DNA of 64,000 nt. Source: Streptomyces xiamenensis (GTDB taxonomy: Bacteria > Actinomycetota > Actinomycetes > Streptomycetales > Streptomycetaceae). Positions within the stretch are counted from its first letter, which is position 1, and each line of letters opens with the position of its first letter. Of this stretch, positions 45,883 to 55,437 are shown one piece after another. The notes beneath the pieces were generated by a model. The model did no database searches. It saw only the letters and a list, made by a program, of their open reading frames with translations, and had not been told where the DNA came from. A program made the translations under genes and the position numbers. The stretch lies in the NCBI RefSeq assembly GCF_000993785.3, contig NZ_CP009922.3, positions 4,278,001 through 4,342,000 on the forward strand. Reading direction: 5' to 3'.

Positions 45883-46605
45883 TCAGCCGCTGGGCGACAT
45901 GACGCTGAACGTCCGCTCGATGAGCCCTTCCAGCTGGCCGCCCGGCGGCTCCAGCGCTGCGGCCCCGCGCAGCACACTCGCGGTCTGCTCGTCCCGGCCG
46001 GCGGTCACCAGCAACTGGGCCACGAACTGGTCCATCAGCCAGTCCCGCAGCTCATCGAGCTCGGGCTCCTTTTCCTCGTCCAGCCAGATCAGCGAGGCCG
46101 CCTCCACCGTGGTGATCCAGGTGCGCACCACCATCAGCAGCCGTGGCCCCGGCTCGGCGACCTGCATGTGCAGGAGTAACTGCCGGGCGGCGGCGAGCCG
46201 TACCCGGTCCACGATCGCGGAGGTGCGGGAGGTGCGCACCACGCTGCCGCCCTTGAGGAGCGCGACGAAGCCCTCGTCATGCTGGTCGACGAAGGCCAGA
46301 TAACGGTCCAGGCCCTGCCCGAGCCGCCGGCTGAGCGGCCCCTCCTGCGGTACGGCGAAGGACTCCTCCAACTGCTCGGCGGCGTTGCGCAGGGCCGCCT
46401 CGTACAACTGCTGCTTGCCGCCGGGGAAGTAGCGGTAGACCAGCGGCCGGGAGACACCGGCCTCCCGGGCCACGTCGTCCAGCGAGACATCCTCGGGCAG
46501 GGCGCGGGCGAACAGCCGCTGGGCGCTGGCGATCAGCTGTGCATGACGCTCCTCGATGCTGAGTCTGCGATAGGCCGGTCCGGTGAGGGCGGGGCGGCTG
46601 TTCAT
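45883..46605 (-). CDS. TetR family transcriptional regulator
   Basis: A 240-residue regulator from the ATG at 46605; the frame opens further to 46689 without coding character. The HTH reads 'ALPEDVSLDDVAREAGVSRP' then 'LVYRYFPGGKQQLYEAAL'. The C-terminal helical domain is typical TetR with a Glu/Asp-rich stretch ('SLIWLDEEKEPELDELRDWL'). It does not face a divergent gene, so its target is not clear from context; the site-2 protease gene lies upstream on the same strand. Confidence 0.9.
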   Translation of the reverse strand: MNSRPALTGPAYRRLSIEERHAQLIASAQRLFARALPEDVSLDDVAREAGVSRPLVYRYFPGGKQQLYEAALRNAAEQLEESFAVPQEGPLSRRLGQGLDRYLAFVDQHDEGFVALLKGGSVVRTSRTSAIVDRVRLAAARQLLLHMQVAEPGPRLLMVVRTWITTVEAASLIWLDEEKEPELDELRDWLMDQFVAQLLVTAGRDEQTASVLRGAAALEPPGGQLEGLIERTFSVMSPSG

Positions 46606-46770
46606 AACCTGAAGAGTAGTCCGCTGAAAGGGTGTCAGGGGCCCCGGTTCCGATCCCCGGTGCAGCCGGCGGACCCTCTCTCGTGACATACCCGCGCCCA
46701 GTGGCGACCTGAGGGGGCGCCAGGAATGGAAGCGCTCCCACCCCTGACCGGCGCGTTTCTCGTCCCCGAC

Positions 46771-47952
46771 CTAGCCGCCCGGCCCCTGCCCCCACCCGCC
46801 GGGCGCCGGATGCCCCTGCTGCGACGTGAGCATCCGCACCATGCGGCTCACATCCGACGGCGACAGCATCCCCACCACCACGCCGTCGTCGACCACCACG
46901 ATCCGCCGCGCGGCACCGTTCTCCATCCGGGGCAGCACATCGGAGATCGGCTCATCGGGCCCCACCACCTGCGTGTTCTCCATCGACTGCATGATCTCCG
47001 CCATCGTCGTGGATTCCCGCTCCTGCGCCGGCACCTGACCCGCCTGCTCCAGGGTCACCAGACCCACCGGCCGGCCGGGCCCGCCCTCCGGCACCACTTC
47101 CACCACCGGGAACGCCGAGTGGCGTGAGCGCATCAGCACATCCGACAGGAACTCCGACACCCGCATCCCGGCCGGTACGGTCACCGGTTCGCGTGACATC
47201 GTCTGCCGCACCGGCACGCCCGCCAGCACCTCCCGCAGCCGCGCCTGACGGCCCTCCGCCGAGGCGGCCATCACCAGGAACCAGCCGATCAGCGCCAGCC
47301 ACAGCCCGCCGAAGTAGGTCGTGAACAGGAAGGAGACCAGACCGAACGCCACCAGCAGCCAGCCGAAGACCTGCCCGGCCCGTGCCGCGCCCTCCGTCGC
47401 CCGCAGCCGGTCGCCGCCGCGCCGCCACAAGAACGCCCGCAGCAGCCGCCCGCCGTCCAGCGGGGCGGCCGGGATGGCGTTGAAGACCGCGAGCAGGATG
47501 TTGATCGCCGCCAGCCAGACCACGCCCTCCACCACGGGACCTGACCCGGACAGGGCGTACAGCAGCCACGCCAGCAGCGCGAACACCCCGCCCAGGATCA
47601 GGCTCACCAGCGGCCCGACCCCGGCGATCCGCAGATCGGCGCCGGGATTCGGCGCCTCCGTACGGATCCGGGTGGCCCCGCCCAGCAGCCACAGCACGAT
47701 GTCGTCGACCGCGACCCCGTTGCGCCGGGCCACCACCGCGTGCGCCAGCTCGTGCGCGAGCAGCGAGGCGAAGAAGATCACGGCGGTGACGAGGCCGATC
47801 AGCGTGTACAGGGGCCACGCGTGCCCGGGGTGGGTCTGCGGCAGCCGCCCGGCCGCGAGCCCGAACGCGATCAGGGCGAAGATCAGCACCACACTCCAGT
47901 GCACTCCGACCCTGATCCCGAGAATCCGCCCCAGCGGGAAGGTCGCCCGCAC
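46771..47952 (-). CDS. Site-2 protease (M50) family intramembrane metalloprotease with CBS domains
   Basis: A 393-residue protein from a GTG at 47952, chosen because AAGGAGG lies 7-8 nt upstream. The zinc site is in 'ASLLAHELAHAVVARRNG', with the second motif 'NAIPAAPLDGGRLLRAFLW' in a later helix. About six helices precede a C-terminal CBS pair ('RQTMSREPVTVPAGMRVSEF' and 'MENGAARRIVVVDDGVVVGM'), which senses adenine nucleotides in related proteins. The substrate, perhaps a membrane anti-sigma factor, is not known. Confidence 0.92.
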   Translation of the reverse strand: MRATFPLGRILGIRVGVHWSVVLIFALIAFGLAAGRLPQTHPGHAWPLYTLIGLVTAVIFFASLLAHELAHAVVARRNGVAVDDIVLWLLGGATRIRTEAPNPGADLRIAGVGPLVSLILGGVFALLAWLLYALSGSGPVVEGVVWLAAINILLAVFNAIPAAPLDGGRLLRAFLWRRGGDRLRATEGAARAGQVFGWLLVAFGLVSFLFTTYFGGLWLALIGWFLVMAASAEGRQARLREVLAGVPVRQTMSREPVTVPAGMRVSEFLSDVLMRSRHSAFPVVEVVPEGGPGRPVGLVTLEQAGQVPAQERESTTMAEIMQSMENTQVVGPDEPISDVLPRMENGAARRIVVVDDGVVVGMLSPSDVSRMVRMLTSQQGHPAPGGWGQGPGG

Positions 47953-48022
47953 GGCCTGCCTCCTTCCGTACCCGGTCAGGAAACGGCCGGGTACCCGCAC
48001 TGCGAAAACCCACGCACCTGCC

Positions 48023-48036
48023 TAGACTCGGAATCG
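48023..48036 (+). promoter_or_regulatory. -10 element consistent with leaderless polX mRNA
   Basis: TAGACT at 48023-48028 matches the principal sigma -10 consensus of Streptomyces. It lies 7 bp upstream of the GTG of polX, so transcription would begin at or next to the start codon. A weak -35 (TGCGAA, about 48001) has 16-bp spacing. No Shine-Dalgarno is present, which agrees with leaderless translation. Confidence 0.55.
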
Positions 48037-49769
48037 TGGCCCGGCCCAATGAGGAGGTCGAGGCGCTGCTCAACGAGTACGCCGACCTGCTCGCCATCAC
48101 CGGCGGAGACGCGTTCAAGGCACGCGCCTACGAAAAGGCGGCACGCGCCGTCGGCGGCTACCACACGGACATCTCGCGTCTGGACGGCAAAGGGCTGCGG
48201 GAGATTCCCGGTGTCGGTAAGTCCATCGCCGACAAGGTCGAGGAGTATCTGCGCACCGGCCACATGAAAACGGTGGACGAACGCCGCGCCGCCATCCCCG
48301 GCGGGGTCCGCGAACTCATCACCATCCCCACCCTGGGCCCGAAGAAGGCCATGCTGCTCTACGAGGAACTGGGCATCTCCTCGATCGACGCGCTGGTGGG
48401 GGCCATCGAGCAGGACCGGTTGCGGGACCTGAAGGGCTTCGGCCGCAAGACGCAGGACAACATCCTGCACGGGGTGGAACTCATGCAGCAGGCCGGGGAC
48501 CGCATCCTGCTGAGCGCCGCGACGGACATCGCCGAGGAGACGGTGACCGCGCTGCGCGAGGCGACCGGCTGTGACCCGCGGCGGTGCGTGTACGCGGGCT
48601 CGCTGCGGCGGATGCGGGAAACCATCGGCGACATCGACATCCTGGTCGCCTCGGAGGAACCCGCCGCGGTCATGGACGCGTTCATCGCCCTGCCGCACAC
48701 GGCCGAGGTGATCGCGCACGGCGAGAAGAAGACATCGGTCCGTACGGTGAAGGGCCTGCAACTCGACCTGCGCGTGCTGCCCCCCGATTCCTGGGGCGCC
48801 GGGCTGCAATACTTCACCGGTTCGCAGGCCCACAACATCAGGACCCGGGAAATCGCCGTCCGCAAAGGGCTGAAGCTCTCGGAGTACGGCCTGTTCCACG
48901 CGAAGTCGGGGCGCAGAAAGGCCGCCGGGACCGAGGAGGAGATCTACGCGGCGCTCGGCCTCCCCTGGATTCCGCCCACCCTGCGCGAGGACCGGGGCGA
49001 GGTCGCGGCGGGGCTGCGCGGCGAACTGCCGGACCTGGTCACCGAGGCCGACCTGCGCGGTGATCTGCACACCCACACCGACCTCACCGACGGGCTGTCC
49101 TCCCTGGCGGACATGGTCGCCGCGGCGGCGGGGCGCGGCTACACGTACTACGCGGTGACGGACCACGCCCCCAAGCTGTACATGCAGCGGATGACGGACG
49201 AGAAGATCCTGCGGCAGCGCGAAGAGCTGCGTGCGCTGGCCGCCCGCCACCGGAAGCTGCGGCTGCTGCACGGCACGGAACTCAACATCGACCCGGACGG
49301 CGAAGTGGACTGGCCGGGGGAGTTCCTGGCGGACTTCGACCTGTGCGTGGCCTCGATCCACTCGCACTTCACCCTGGACCGCACGGCGCAGACGCGGCGG
49401 CTGATCCGGGCGTGCGAGAACCCGTACATCAACATCATCGGCCACCCGACGACCCGCCAGATCGGCCGCCGGCCGCCCATCGACGCCGACCTGGACGCGG
49501 TCTTCGAGGCCTGCGCCCGCACCGGGACGGCGCTGGAGATCAACTCCCACCCGCACCGCCTGGACCTGAACGACGAGCACATCCTGCGGGCCAAGCACTA
49601 CGGAGCGGTCTTCGCCATCGACAGCGACGCCCACTCCACCACTCACCTGGCGCACACCCGCTACGGCGTGGGCACCGCGCAGCGCGGCTGGCTGACCCCG
49701 GACGACGTGATCAACACCTGGACGTGGCAGCGCCTGAAGGCTTTCCTGTCCCGCAAACGGCGCGGCTAG
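48036..49769 (+). CDS. polX: PolX family DNA polymerase/3'-5' exonuclease
   Basis: A 577-residue protein with the bacterial PolX order. The helix-hairpin-helix N-terminus has 'REIPGVGKSIADKVEEYL' and 'ITIPTLGPKKAMLLYEELG'. The palm domain has the metal motif 'GSLRRMRETIGDIDILVAS' and a third Asp in 'LQLDLRVLP'. The PHP domain (about 340-570) has 'DLHTHTDLTDGLSSLADM', 'VASIHSHF' and 'IDSDAHSTTHL'. It fills gaps and trims 3' ends in base excision repair. It ends 9 bp before the convergent fusion gene. Confidence 0.95.
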   Translation: MARPNEEVEALLNEYADLLAITGGDAFKARAYEKAARAVGGYHTDISRLDGKGLREIPGVGKSIADKVEEYLRTGHMKTVDERRAAIPGGVRELITIPTLGPKKAMLLYEELGISSIDALVGAIEQDRLRDLKGFGRKTQDNILHGVELMQQAGDRILLSAATDIAEETVTALREATGCDPRRCVYAGSLRRMRETIGDIDILVASEEPAAVMDAFIALPHTAEVIAHGEKKTSVRTVKGLQLDLRVLPPDSWGAGLQYFTGSQAHNIRTREIAVRKGLKLSEYGLFHAKSGRRKAAGTEEEIYAALGLPWIPPTLREDRGEVAAGLRGELPDLVTEADLRGDLHTHTDLTDGLSSLADMVAAAAGRGYTYYAVTDHAPKLYMQRMTDEKILRQREELRALAARHRKLRLLHGTELNIDPDGEVDWPGEFLADFDLCVASIHSHFTLDRTAQTRRLIRACENPYINIIGHPTTRQIGRRPPIDADLDAVFEACARTGTALEINSHPHRLDLNDEHILRAKHYGAVFAIDSDAHSTTHLAHTRYGVGTAQRGWLTPDDVINTWTWQRLKAFLSRKRRG

Positions 49770-49778
49770 TCAGTACGG

Positions 49779-51086
49779 CTAGGCCGCCTCTTCCACCGCG
49801 CCGCTGCCGCCCGCCGCCCCTGGGAGGTGGGCCAGGAACCAGTCACGGGCGAGTTCCGCGACCTCCGACAGGGCGCCGGGCTCCTCGAAGAGGTGGGTCG
49901 CCCCGGGGACGACCGTCAGGCGGGTCTCGCAGCGCAACCGCTCCTGCGCACGGCGGTTCAGTTCGATCACCGTCTCGTCCCGCCCGCCGACGATCAGCAG
50001 CGTCGGTGCCCTGACCGCCGACAAGCGCGGCCCCGCCAGGTCCGGGCGCCCGCCGCGCGAGACCACGGCCGCGATCGCGTCGTCGTCCCGTTCGGCCGCC
50101 GCCCACAGCGCCGCCGCCGCGCCGGTGCTGGCGCCGAAGTAGCCGATCGGCAGCTCCGGATGGCGCTCCCGCAGCCAGTCGGTCGCCTCGCGCAACCGGC
50201 GGGCCAGCAGCCGGGTGTCGAAGACGTTCGCGCGGTCGGACTCCTCCTCGCCCGTCAGCAGGTCGAACAGCAGGGTCCCGAAGCCGGCCTGCCGCATGGC
50301 CTCGGCGACCATGCGGTTGCGCGGGCTGAGCCGGCTGCTGCCGCTGCCGTGCACGAACATCACCACCCCGGTGGCGCCCACCGGGACCAGCAGTTCACCC
50401 TTCAACGTGCGCTGTCCGCCCGCCAGGTCCTCCACCGGGATGCCGCCCGGCTCCGGACGGGCGTGCCGCAGGCACGCGATGACCTCCCGGTCCGTCGTCG
50501 GCGCGAAGTCCTCGTAGAACTGCCCGACCGCCGCGAAGTCCACCGGGGTCTGCGGGCAGATCATCTCGTCCGCGTCGCGCCCCACCCGGCTCGTCCAGTC
50601 CGGCGGCGCCACCGGCACCGCGAGCACCACCCGCGCCGCCCCGCGCTCCCGCGCCGAGCGGCAGGCCGCGCGGGCGCTGGCCCCGGTGGCCATGCCGTCG
50701 TCCACGACCAGGGCCGTCCGGCCGCGCAGCGACAGCCGCCGCGCTCCGCCCCGGTAGATGTGGGCCCGCCGTTCCAGCTCGACGCGCTCCGTACGCTCCA
50801 CGTCCGCCAGCTCACGGTCGGTGATGTGCGCGCCGCGGATCACCTGGTCGTTGATGACCCGGGCACCGTCCTCCCCGATGGCCCCCATGGCGACCTCCGG
50901 CTGGAACGGCACGCCCAGCTTGCGCACCACTCCCACGTCCAGCGGCGCCCACAGGGCCTTGGCGACCTCGGCGGCGACCGGCACCCCACCCCGGGACAGG
51001 CCGATGACGACCACGTCCTCGTCCCGCAGATGGGCCACGGCGGCGGCCACCCGCCGTCCCGCGTCGAGCCGGTTCACGAACGTCAT
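49779..51086 (-). CDS. Phosphoribosyltransferase fused to dienelactone-hydrolase-like alpha/beta hydrolase
   Basis: A 435-residue two-domain protein. Residues 1-210 are a PRTase-fold domain with the PRPP loop 'TALVVDDGMATGASARAACR'. Residues 215-430 are an alpha/beta hydrolase with 'VMFVHGSGSSRLSPRNR', nucleophile 'IGYFGASTGAAAALWAA' (G-x-S-x-G), Asp in 'LLIVGGRDETV' and His in 'VVPGATHLFEEPG'. GAGGAGG precedes the ATG. Proteins with this fusion are found in actinobacteria and proteobacteria, often near stress genes. The substrate of neither domain is known. Confidence 0.9.
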   Translation of the reverse strand: MTFVNRLDAGRRVAAAVAHLRDEDVVVIGLSRGGVPVAAEVAKALWAPLDVGVVRKLGVPFQPEVAMGAIGEDGARVINDQVIRGAHITDRELADVERTERVELERRAHIYRGGARRLSLRGRTALVVDDGMATGASARAACRSARERGAARVVLAVPVAPPDWTSRVGRDADEMICPQTPVDFAAVGQFYEDFAPTTDREVIACLRHARPEPGGIPVEDLAGGQRTLKGELLVPVGATGVVMFVHGSGSSRLSPRNRMVAEAMRQAGFGTLLFDLLTGEEESDRANVFDTRLLARRLREATDWLRERHPELPIGYFGASTGAAAALWAAAERDDDAIAAVVSRGGRPDLAGPRLSAVRAPTLLIVGGRDETVIELNRRAQERLRCETRLTVVPGATHLFEEPGALSEVAELARDWFLAHLPGAAGGSGAVEEAA

Positions 51087-51231
51087 GGCTCACACCTCCT
51101 CGCGCTCCCCTCTTCCATGGCACCACTTCGCCCCCCTTTCCGCACACCCCGCCCGGATGGGTCAGCTACGGCGGCGCTGAGCGGTCGCGGCGCCGAGACT
51201 GAGCGAGGGGTTTGTCAGACAAGGAGTGGGA

Positions 51232-51822
51232 ATGGGGCGTTCGCGGCGGCAGGACGCCGGGCTGCTGGTCCTCCGGGCCGGGACCGGCGGGGTGCTCTTC
51301 GCACACGGCGCGCAGATCGTGTTCGGCTGGTTCGGCGGGCCCGGTCTCGCCGCCAGTTCCGTCGGCATGGAACGGATGGGGTTCCGCCCCGGCCGCCCCA
51401 GCGCGCTGGTGGCCGGGGGCGGCCAGGTGGTCAGCGGCACGCTGCTCGCGGCCGGCCTGGCCACGCCCGTCGCCGGCGCGGTGGCCGCCGGGGCGATGGC
51501 GGGGGCTGCGGCCGTGCACGCGCCGGCCGGGTTCTTCGCACTGGCAGGCGGCTACGAGTTCCCCGCGTTCCTCGGCTGGGCCGCCGCCGCGCTCGGGGTC
51601 TCCGGGCCCGGCCGGTACTCCGCCGACCATCTCACCGGCCACCGCCTGAACCGGCCCCGGCTGGCCGCCCTCGCCTTTCTCGGGACGACGGCCGCCACCT
51701 GCGCGGTGCTGCGTCGGCGTGCCGCCGTTCTCCAGCGGAGGGATCTGCGCCAGGACCAGGACCAAGGCCAGGACCGGCACCCGCATCAGCACCCGCACCA
51801 GGACGAAGGGCAGACGTCATGA
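51232..51822 (+). CDS. DoxX-like small membrane protein, first gene of the egt operon
   Basis: About 196 residues from the ATG at 51232, with AAGGAG 5 nt upstream (a GTG at 51226 is weaker). Four helices carry DoxX features: 'LVLRAGTGGVLFAHGAQIVF', 'GGGQVVSGTLLAAGLATPVA', 'ALAGGYEFPAFLGWAAAALG'. The C-terminal tail (from about 172) is a hydrophilic repeat of Gln, Asp and His ('RQDQDQGQDRHPHQHPHQD'), encoded by imperfect CAGGAC-type tandem repeats at about 51747-51800. DoxX proteins are linked to thiol redox systems. The stop overlaps egtA by 4 bp. Confidence 0.8.
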   Translation: MGRSRRQDAGLLVLRAGTGGVLFAHGAQIVFGWFGGPGLAASSVGMERMGFRPGRPSALVAGGGQVVSGTLLAAGLATPVAGAVAAGAMAGAAAVHAPAGFFALAGGYEFPAFLGWAAAALGVSGPGRYSADHLTGHRLNRPRLAALAFLGTTAATCAVLRRRAAVLQRRDLRQDQDQGQDRHPHQHPHQDEGQTS

Positions 51823-53180
51823 CCACCGCACCCGCCGCCGTCCCCCTGCGGGAGGCCGACGCCGAGGCCCGCATCGGCGGCGCCTGCTTCACCACCGGCC
51901 CGCCCGGACGCGTCGGCGTCGAACTGGAGTGGCTCGTCCACGACCGCATCGAGCCGCGCCGCGTCGTCCCCGCCCGCCGCGTCGACGCCGCGCTCGCCGC
52001 GCTGGAGCAGCCCGGGTCCACCGCGCTGCCCGGCGGCAGCCGGCTCACCCGGGAGCCCGGCGGCCAGATCGAACTGTCCACCCCTCCCGCCGCCTCCCTC
52101 ATCGAGGCGGTGCGCGCCACCGCCACCGACCTGACCGTGCTGCGCTCCGCCCTGGCCGGCGAGGGCCTGACCACCGGCGGCCTGGGCCTGGAGCCCTTCC
52201 GCGACCCGCCCCGGGTGCTGCACGACCCCCGCTACGGCGCCATGGAGTCCTACTTCGACCGGGTCGGCCCGTGGGGCCGGCTGATGATGCGGGCCACCGC
52301 CTCCGTCCAGATCAACCTCGACGCCGGGGACGAGTCCACCGGCCCGGCCGGCTACCGCTACCGCTGGCGGCTGGCCCACCGGCTGGGCCCGGTGCTGCTC
52401 GCCGCGTTCGCCAACTCCCCGCTGTGGCGCGGCCGCCGCACCGGCTGGGTGTCGACCCGGCAGGCGGTGTGGGCCCGGATGGACCCCACCAGGACCCGCC
52501 CGCCCGACAACCACCCCACCGACGCCGACCCGCGCGCCGTGTGGACCCGCTACGCGCTGGACGCGCAGCTGATGTGCGTACGCCGCACCCCGCCCGCCGG
52601 CTGGGACGCGCCGGGCGGCGTGACGTTCCGCTCCTGGCTGCGCGGCGCGCTCGGCGAGCACCGGCCGCGCGCGGACGACCTCGACTACCACCTCAGCACC
52701 CTGTTCCCGCCGATCCGCCCGCGCGGCTGGCTGGAACTGCGCATGGTGGACGCGCAGAGCGGCGACCGCTGGGTGGTCCCGCTCGTCCTGGCCGCCGTGC
52801 TCATGGACGACCCCGTCGCCGCCGAGGCCGCGTACGCCGCCACCGAGCCGCTGACCGGCGGCCGTGCGCACCCGCCGGCCGCCGTGTGGCTGCGCGCCGC
52901 CCAGCGCGGCCCCGCCGACCCGGAACTGGGCCGCGCCGCCCGCGCCTGCTTCGCCGCCGCCGACCGGGCCCTGGCCCGCGATCCGCACGCCGCCGGGCTG
53001 CGCCGCGTGCTCGCCGACTTCGCCGACCGCTACCCGCGGCGCGGCCGGTGCCCCGCCGACGACCATCCCGACCCCGACCGGACGGCCGCCGCCCCCGCCC
53101 GCCGTGTCCAGCGGCACCACACCACCCACCAGGCCGACCGGCCGGCCGATCCGCCCATCGAGGGGCGGTTCCGGCCATGA
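51819..53180 (+). CDS. egtA: EgtA glutamate-cysteine ligase of ergothioneine biosynthesis
   Basis: A 453-residue GCS2-type ligase that makes gamma-glutamylcysteine, the sulfur donor for EgtB. 'VGVELEWLVHD' is the metal/ATP motif near the start; 'REPGGQIELSTPP' contains a further metal Glu; 'MRATASVQINLDAGDE' and 'RGWLELRMVDAQSGDRWVVP' complete the active site. The C-terminal 40 residues are a disordered tail. It is coupled to DoxX upstream and EgtB downstream by ATGA overlaps. Confidence 0.93.
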   Translation: MTTAPAAVPLREADAEARIGGACFTTGPPGRVGVELEWLVHDRIEPRRVVPARRVDAALAALEQPGSTALPGGSRLTREPGGQIELSTPPAASLIEAVRATATDLTVLRSALAGEGLTTGGLGLEPFRDPPRVLHDPRYGAMESYFDRVGPWGRLMMRATASVQINLDAGDESTGPAGYRYRWRLAHRLGPVLLAAFANSPLWRGRRTGWVSTRQAVWARMDPTRTRPPDNHPTDADPRAVWTRYALDAQLMCVRRTPPAGWDAPGGVTFRSWLRGALGEHRPRADDLDYHLSTLFPPIRPRGWLELRMVDAQSGDRWVVPLVLAAVLMDDPVAAEAAYAATEPLTGGRAHPPAAVWLRAAQRGPADPELGRAARACFAAADRALARDPHAAGLRRVLADFADRYPRRGRCPADDHPDPDRTAAAPARRVQRHHTTHQADRPADPPIEGRFRP

Positions 53181-54565
53181 GCGAGTACACCCTGCCCCGC
53201 GACCGCGCGCACGACGCCGACGTCCTCGCCCCGCAGGCCGTCCTGGAAGCCGCCCGGCGCCGCACCCTCGCACTCACCGACTGCCTGGACGACGACGAGC
53301 TCATGGCCCAGCACTCGCCGCTGATGTCGCCGCTGGGCTGGGACCTGGCGCACATCGGCAACCAGGAGGAGATCTGGCTGGTGCGCCGGGCCGGTGGCCG
53401 CCCGGCGCTGCGCCCGGACCTCGATGACCTGTACGACGCGTTCCGGCATCCGCGCGCCGACCGGCCCGCCCTGCCGCTGCTGCGCCCCGACCGGGCCCGC
53501 CGCTACCTGGGCGAGGTCCGCGAACAGGCCCTGGAGGTGCTGGACGCCATCTCCGGGCGCGCCGCGGACCAGGAGCAGGACCCGCTGCTGCGCCGCGGCT
53601 TCGTCTTCGGCATGATCGCCCAGCACGAGCAGCAGCACGACGAGACCATGCTCGCCACCCACCAACTGCGCTCGGGCCCGCCCGTCCTGGACGCGCCGCC
53701 GCCCCCGCCGGCCCCCTCCGACGCCGCGACCCTGCCGGCCGAGGTCCTGGTGCCCGGCGGCCCGTTCACCATGGGCACCAGCACCGACCCCTGGGCGCTG
53801 GACAACGAGCGGCCCGCCCACACCGTCGAACTGCCGCCTTTCTGGCTCGACACCGTGCCCGTCACCAACGCCGCCTACCAGCGGTTCATCGAGGAGGGCG
53901 GCTACCACGACGCCCGCTGGTGGCACCCCGACGGCTGGGAGCACCGGCGGCGCGAAGGGCTGGAGGCGCCCCGGTTCTGGCGGCGGGACGGCGCGTCGGG
54001 GTCCTGGTACCGGCGCCGCTTCGGCCGCGTGGAGCCGGTACCGCCCGAGCAGCCGGTGCTGCACGTGTGCTGGTACGAGGCCGACGCGTACGCCCGCTGG
54101 GCCGGCCGCCGGCTGCCCACCGAGGCCGAGTGGGAGAAGGCCGCCCGGCACGATCCGGCCACCGGGCGCGGCACCCGCTACCCGTGGGGCGACGACGGCC
54201 CCGAGCCGGGGCAGGCCGGGCTCGGGCAGCGCCATCTCCAGCCCGCCCCGGCCGGTTCGTACCCGGCGGGCGCGGCACCCAGCGGGGCGCGCCAGCTGCT
54301 GGGCGACGTGTGGGAGTGGACGGCCTCCGACTTCACGCCGTACCCGGGGTTCGCGGCCTTCCCGTACCGCGAGTACAGCGAGGTGTTCTTCCCCGCGCCC
54401 GGCGCGGCGAGCGCCTACAAGGTGCTGCGCGGCGGTTCCTTCGCCACCGACCCGGTGGCCTGCCGCAGCACCTTCCGCAACTGGGACCACCCGGTCCGCC
54501 GGCAGATCTTCGCCGGCTTCCGCACCTGCCGGGACGCCGCGCCCGCCGACGAGGGGAGACCCTGA
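53177..54565 (+). CDS. egtB: EgtB ergothioneine sulfoxide synthase
   Basis: A 462-residue non-heme iron enzyme that joins gamma-glutamylcysteine to hercynine with oxygen. The N-terminal DinB-like domain holds the iron His residues in 'GWDLAHIGNQEEIW' and 'IAQHEQQHDETMLAT'. The C-terminal formylglycine-enzyme-like domain (from about 190) has 'VPGGPFTMGTSTDPWALDNE', 'RLPTEAEWEKAARHDP' and 'GDVWEWTASDFTPYPGF', ending 'VLRGGSFATDPVACRSTFRN'. All expected motifs are present. It overlaps egtA by 4 bp and egtC by 1 bp. Confidence 0.95.
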   Translation: MSEYTLPRDRAHDADVLAPQAVLEAARRRTLALTDCLDDDELMAQHSPLMSPLGWDLAHIGNQEEIWLVRRAGGRPALRPDLDDLYDAFRHPRADRPALPLLRPDRARRYLGEVREQALEVLDAISGRAADQEQDPLLRRGFVFGMIAQHEQQHDETMLATHQLRSGPPVLDAPPPPPAPSDAATLPAEVLVPGGPFTMGTSTDPWALDNERPAHTVELPPFWLDTVPVTNAAYQRFIEEGGYHDARWWHPDGWEHRRREGLEAPRFWRRDGASGSWYRRRFGRVEPVPPEQPVLHVCWYEADAYARWAGRRLPTEAEWEKAARHDPATGRGTRYPWGDDGPEPGQAGLGQRHLQPAPAGSYPAGAAPSGARQLLGDVWEWTASDFTPYPGFAAFPYREYSEVFFPAPGAASAYKVLRGGSFATDPVACRSTFRNWDHPVRRQIFAGFRTCRDAAPADEGRP

Positions 54566-55437
54566 TGTGCCGCCACCTCGCCTACCTGGGCATCGCCCCG
54601 ATCTCCCTGGCCGAGCTGCTCACCGCCCCGCCGGGCAGCCTGTACGAGCAGTCCTGGGCGCCGCGCAAGCAGCTGCACGGCACGGTCAACGCCGACGGGT
54701 TCGGCATCGGCTGGTACCCGGGCGATCCGCACGACGGCGGTGAGCCGGCCCGTTACCGGCGGGCCCTGCCGATCTGGAACGACCGCAACCTGCCCGAACT
54801 GACCGCCGCCATCTCCAGCACCGCCGTGCTGGCCGCCGTGCGCTCGGCCACCCCCGGCAGCAGCCCCGACGAGGCGGTGACCGCCCCGTACCGCTCGGGC
54901 CGCTGGCTGTTCTCCCACAACGGGGCCGTCGACGCCTGGGAGCGGCTGCCCCAGGATCTGGGCCCGGCCGCCGGTGCGATCACCTCCGCCGATCTGCTCG
55001 CCGGGGCCGGGCGCTGCGACTCCGCCCTGCTGTGGACCCTGCTGGCGCGCGCCCTGAACGCCGGCCGGCCGCCGGTGGACGCGGTGGCCCAGCTGGTGAC
55101 GGCCGTCGCCGCCGTACGTCCCGCCGCCCGGCTGAACCTGCTGCTCACCGACGGGGACACCGTCATCGCCACCCGGCACGGCGATTCGCTGTGGTACGCG
55201 CAGACTCCGGGCCGGGTGCTGGTCGCCTCCGAACCCACCCCCGGGCTGACCAGCGGGGGAGCGGGGGACTGGCGGGAGATCCCGGAGGGCTCGCTGGTGC
55301 TGGCGACCCGGGCCGGGGTGCGCAGCGCCCCGCTGCCGCCCGGGCCCGCCGCCGGCCCCGGCCGGGGCCGTGCCCGCTCCGGCGCCCACGCCCCGGCACC
55401 CGAACCGTTGCTCACCGTGGAAGGGACGAACCCGTGA
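54565..55437 (+). CDS. egtC: EgtC gamma-glutamyl hercynylcysteine sulfoxide hydrolase
   Basis: A 290-residue Ntn-type glutamine amidotransferase that removes the glutamyl group from the EgtB product. The catalytic Cys is exposed at position 2 ('MCRHLAYLG'), followed by 'NADGFGIGWYPGD', 'AVRSATPGSS' and 'FSHNGAVDAWERL' (oxyanion Asn/Gly). The C-terminus has a Gly/Arg/Ala-rich disordered tail. It overlaps both neighbours by 1 bp. Confidence 0.94.
   Translation: MCRHLAYLGIAPISLAELLTAPPGSLYEQSWAPRKQLHGTVNADGFGIGWYPGDPHDGGEPARYRRALPIWNDRNLPELTAAISSTAVLAAVRSATPGSSPDEAVTAPYRSGRWLFSHNGAVDAWERLPQDLGPAAGAITSADLLAGAGRCDSALLWTLLARALNAGRPPVDAVAQLVTAVAAVRPAARLNLLLTDGDTVIATRHGDSLWYAQTPGRVLVASEPTPGLTSGGAGDWREIPEGSLVLATRAGVRSAPLPPGPAAGPGRGRARSGAHAPAPEPLLTVEGTNP

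Noticed and set aside
51747..51800. CRISPR-like or regulatory tandem repeat
   Set aside because: The repeat units are short and imperfect, lie inside the DoxX reading frame, and encode its Gln/Asp/His tail. No spacers or cas genes occur in the window.
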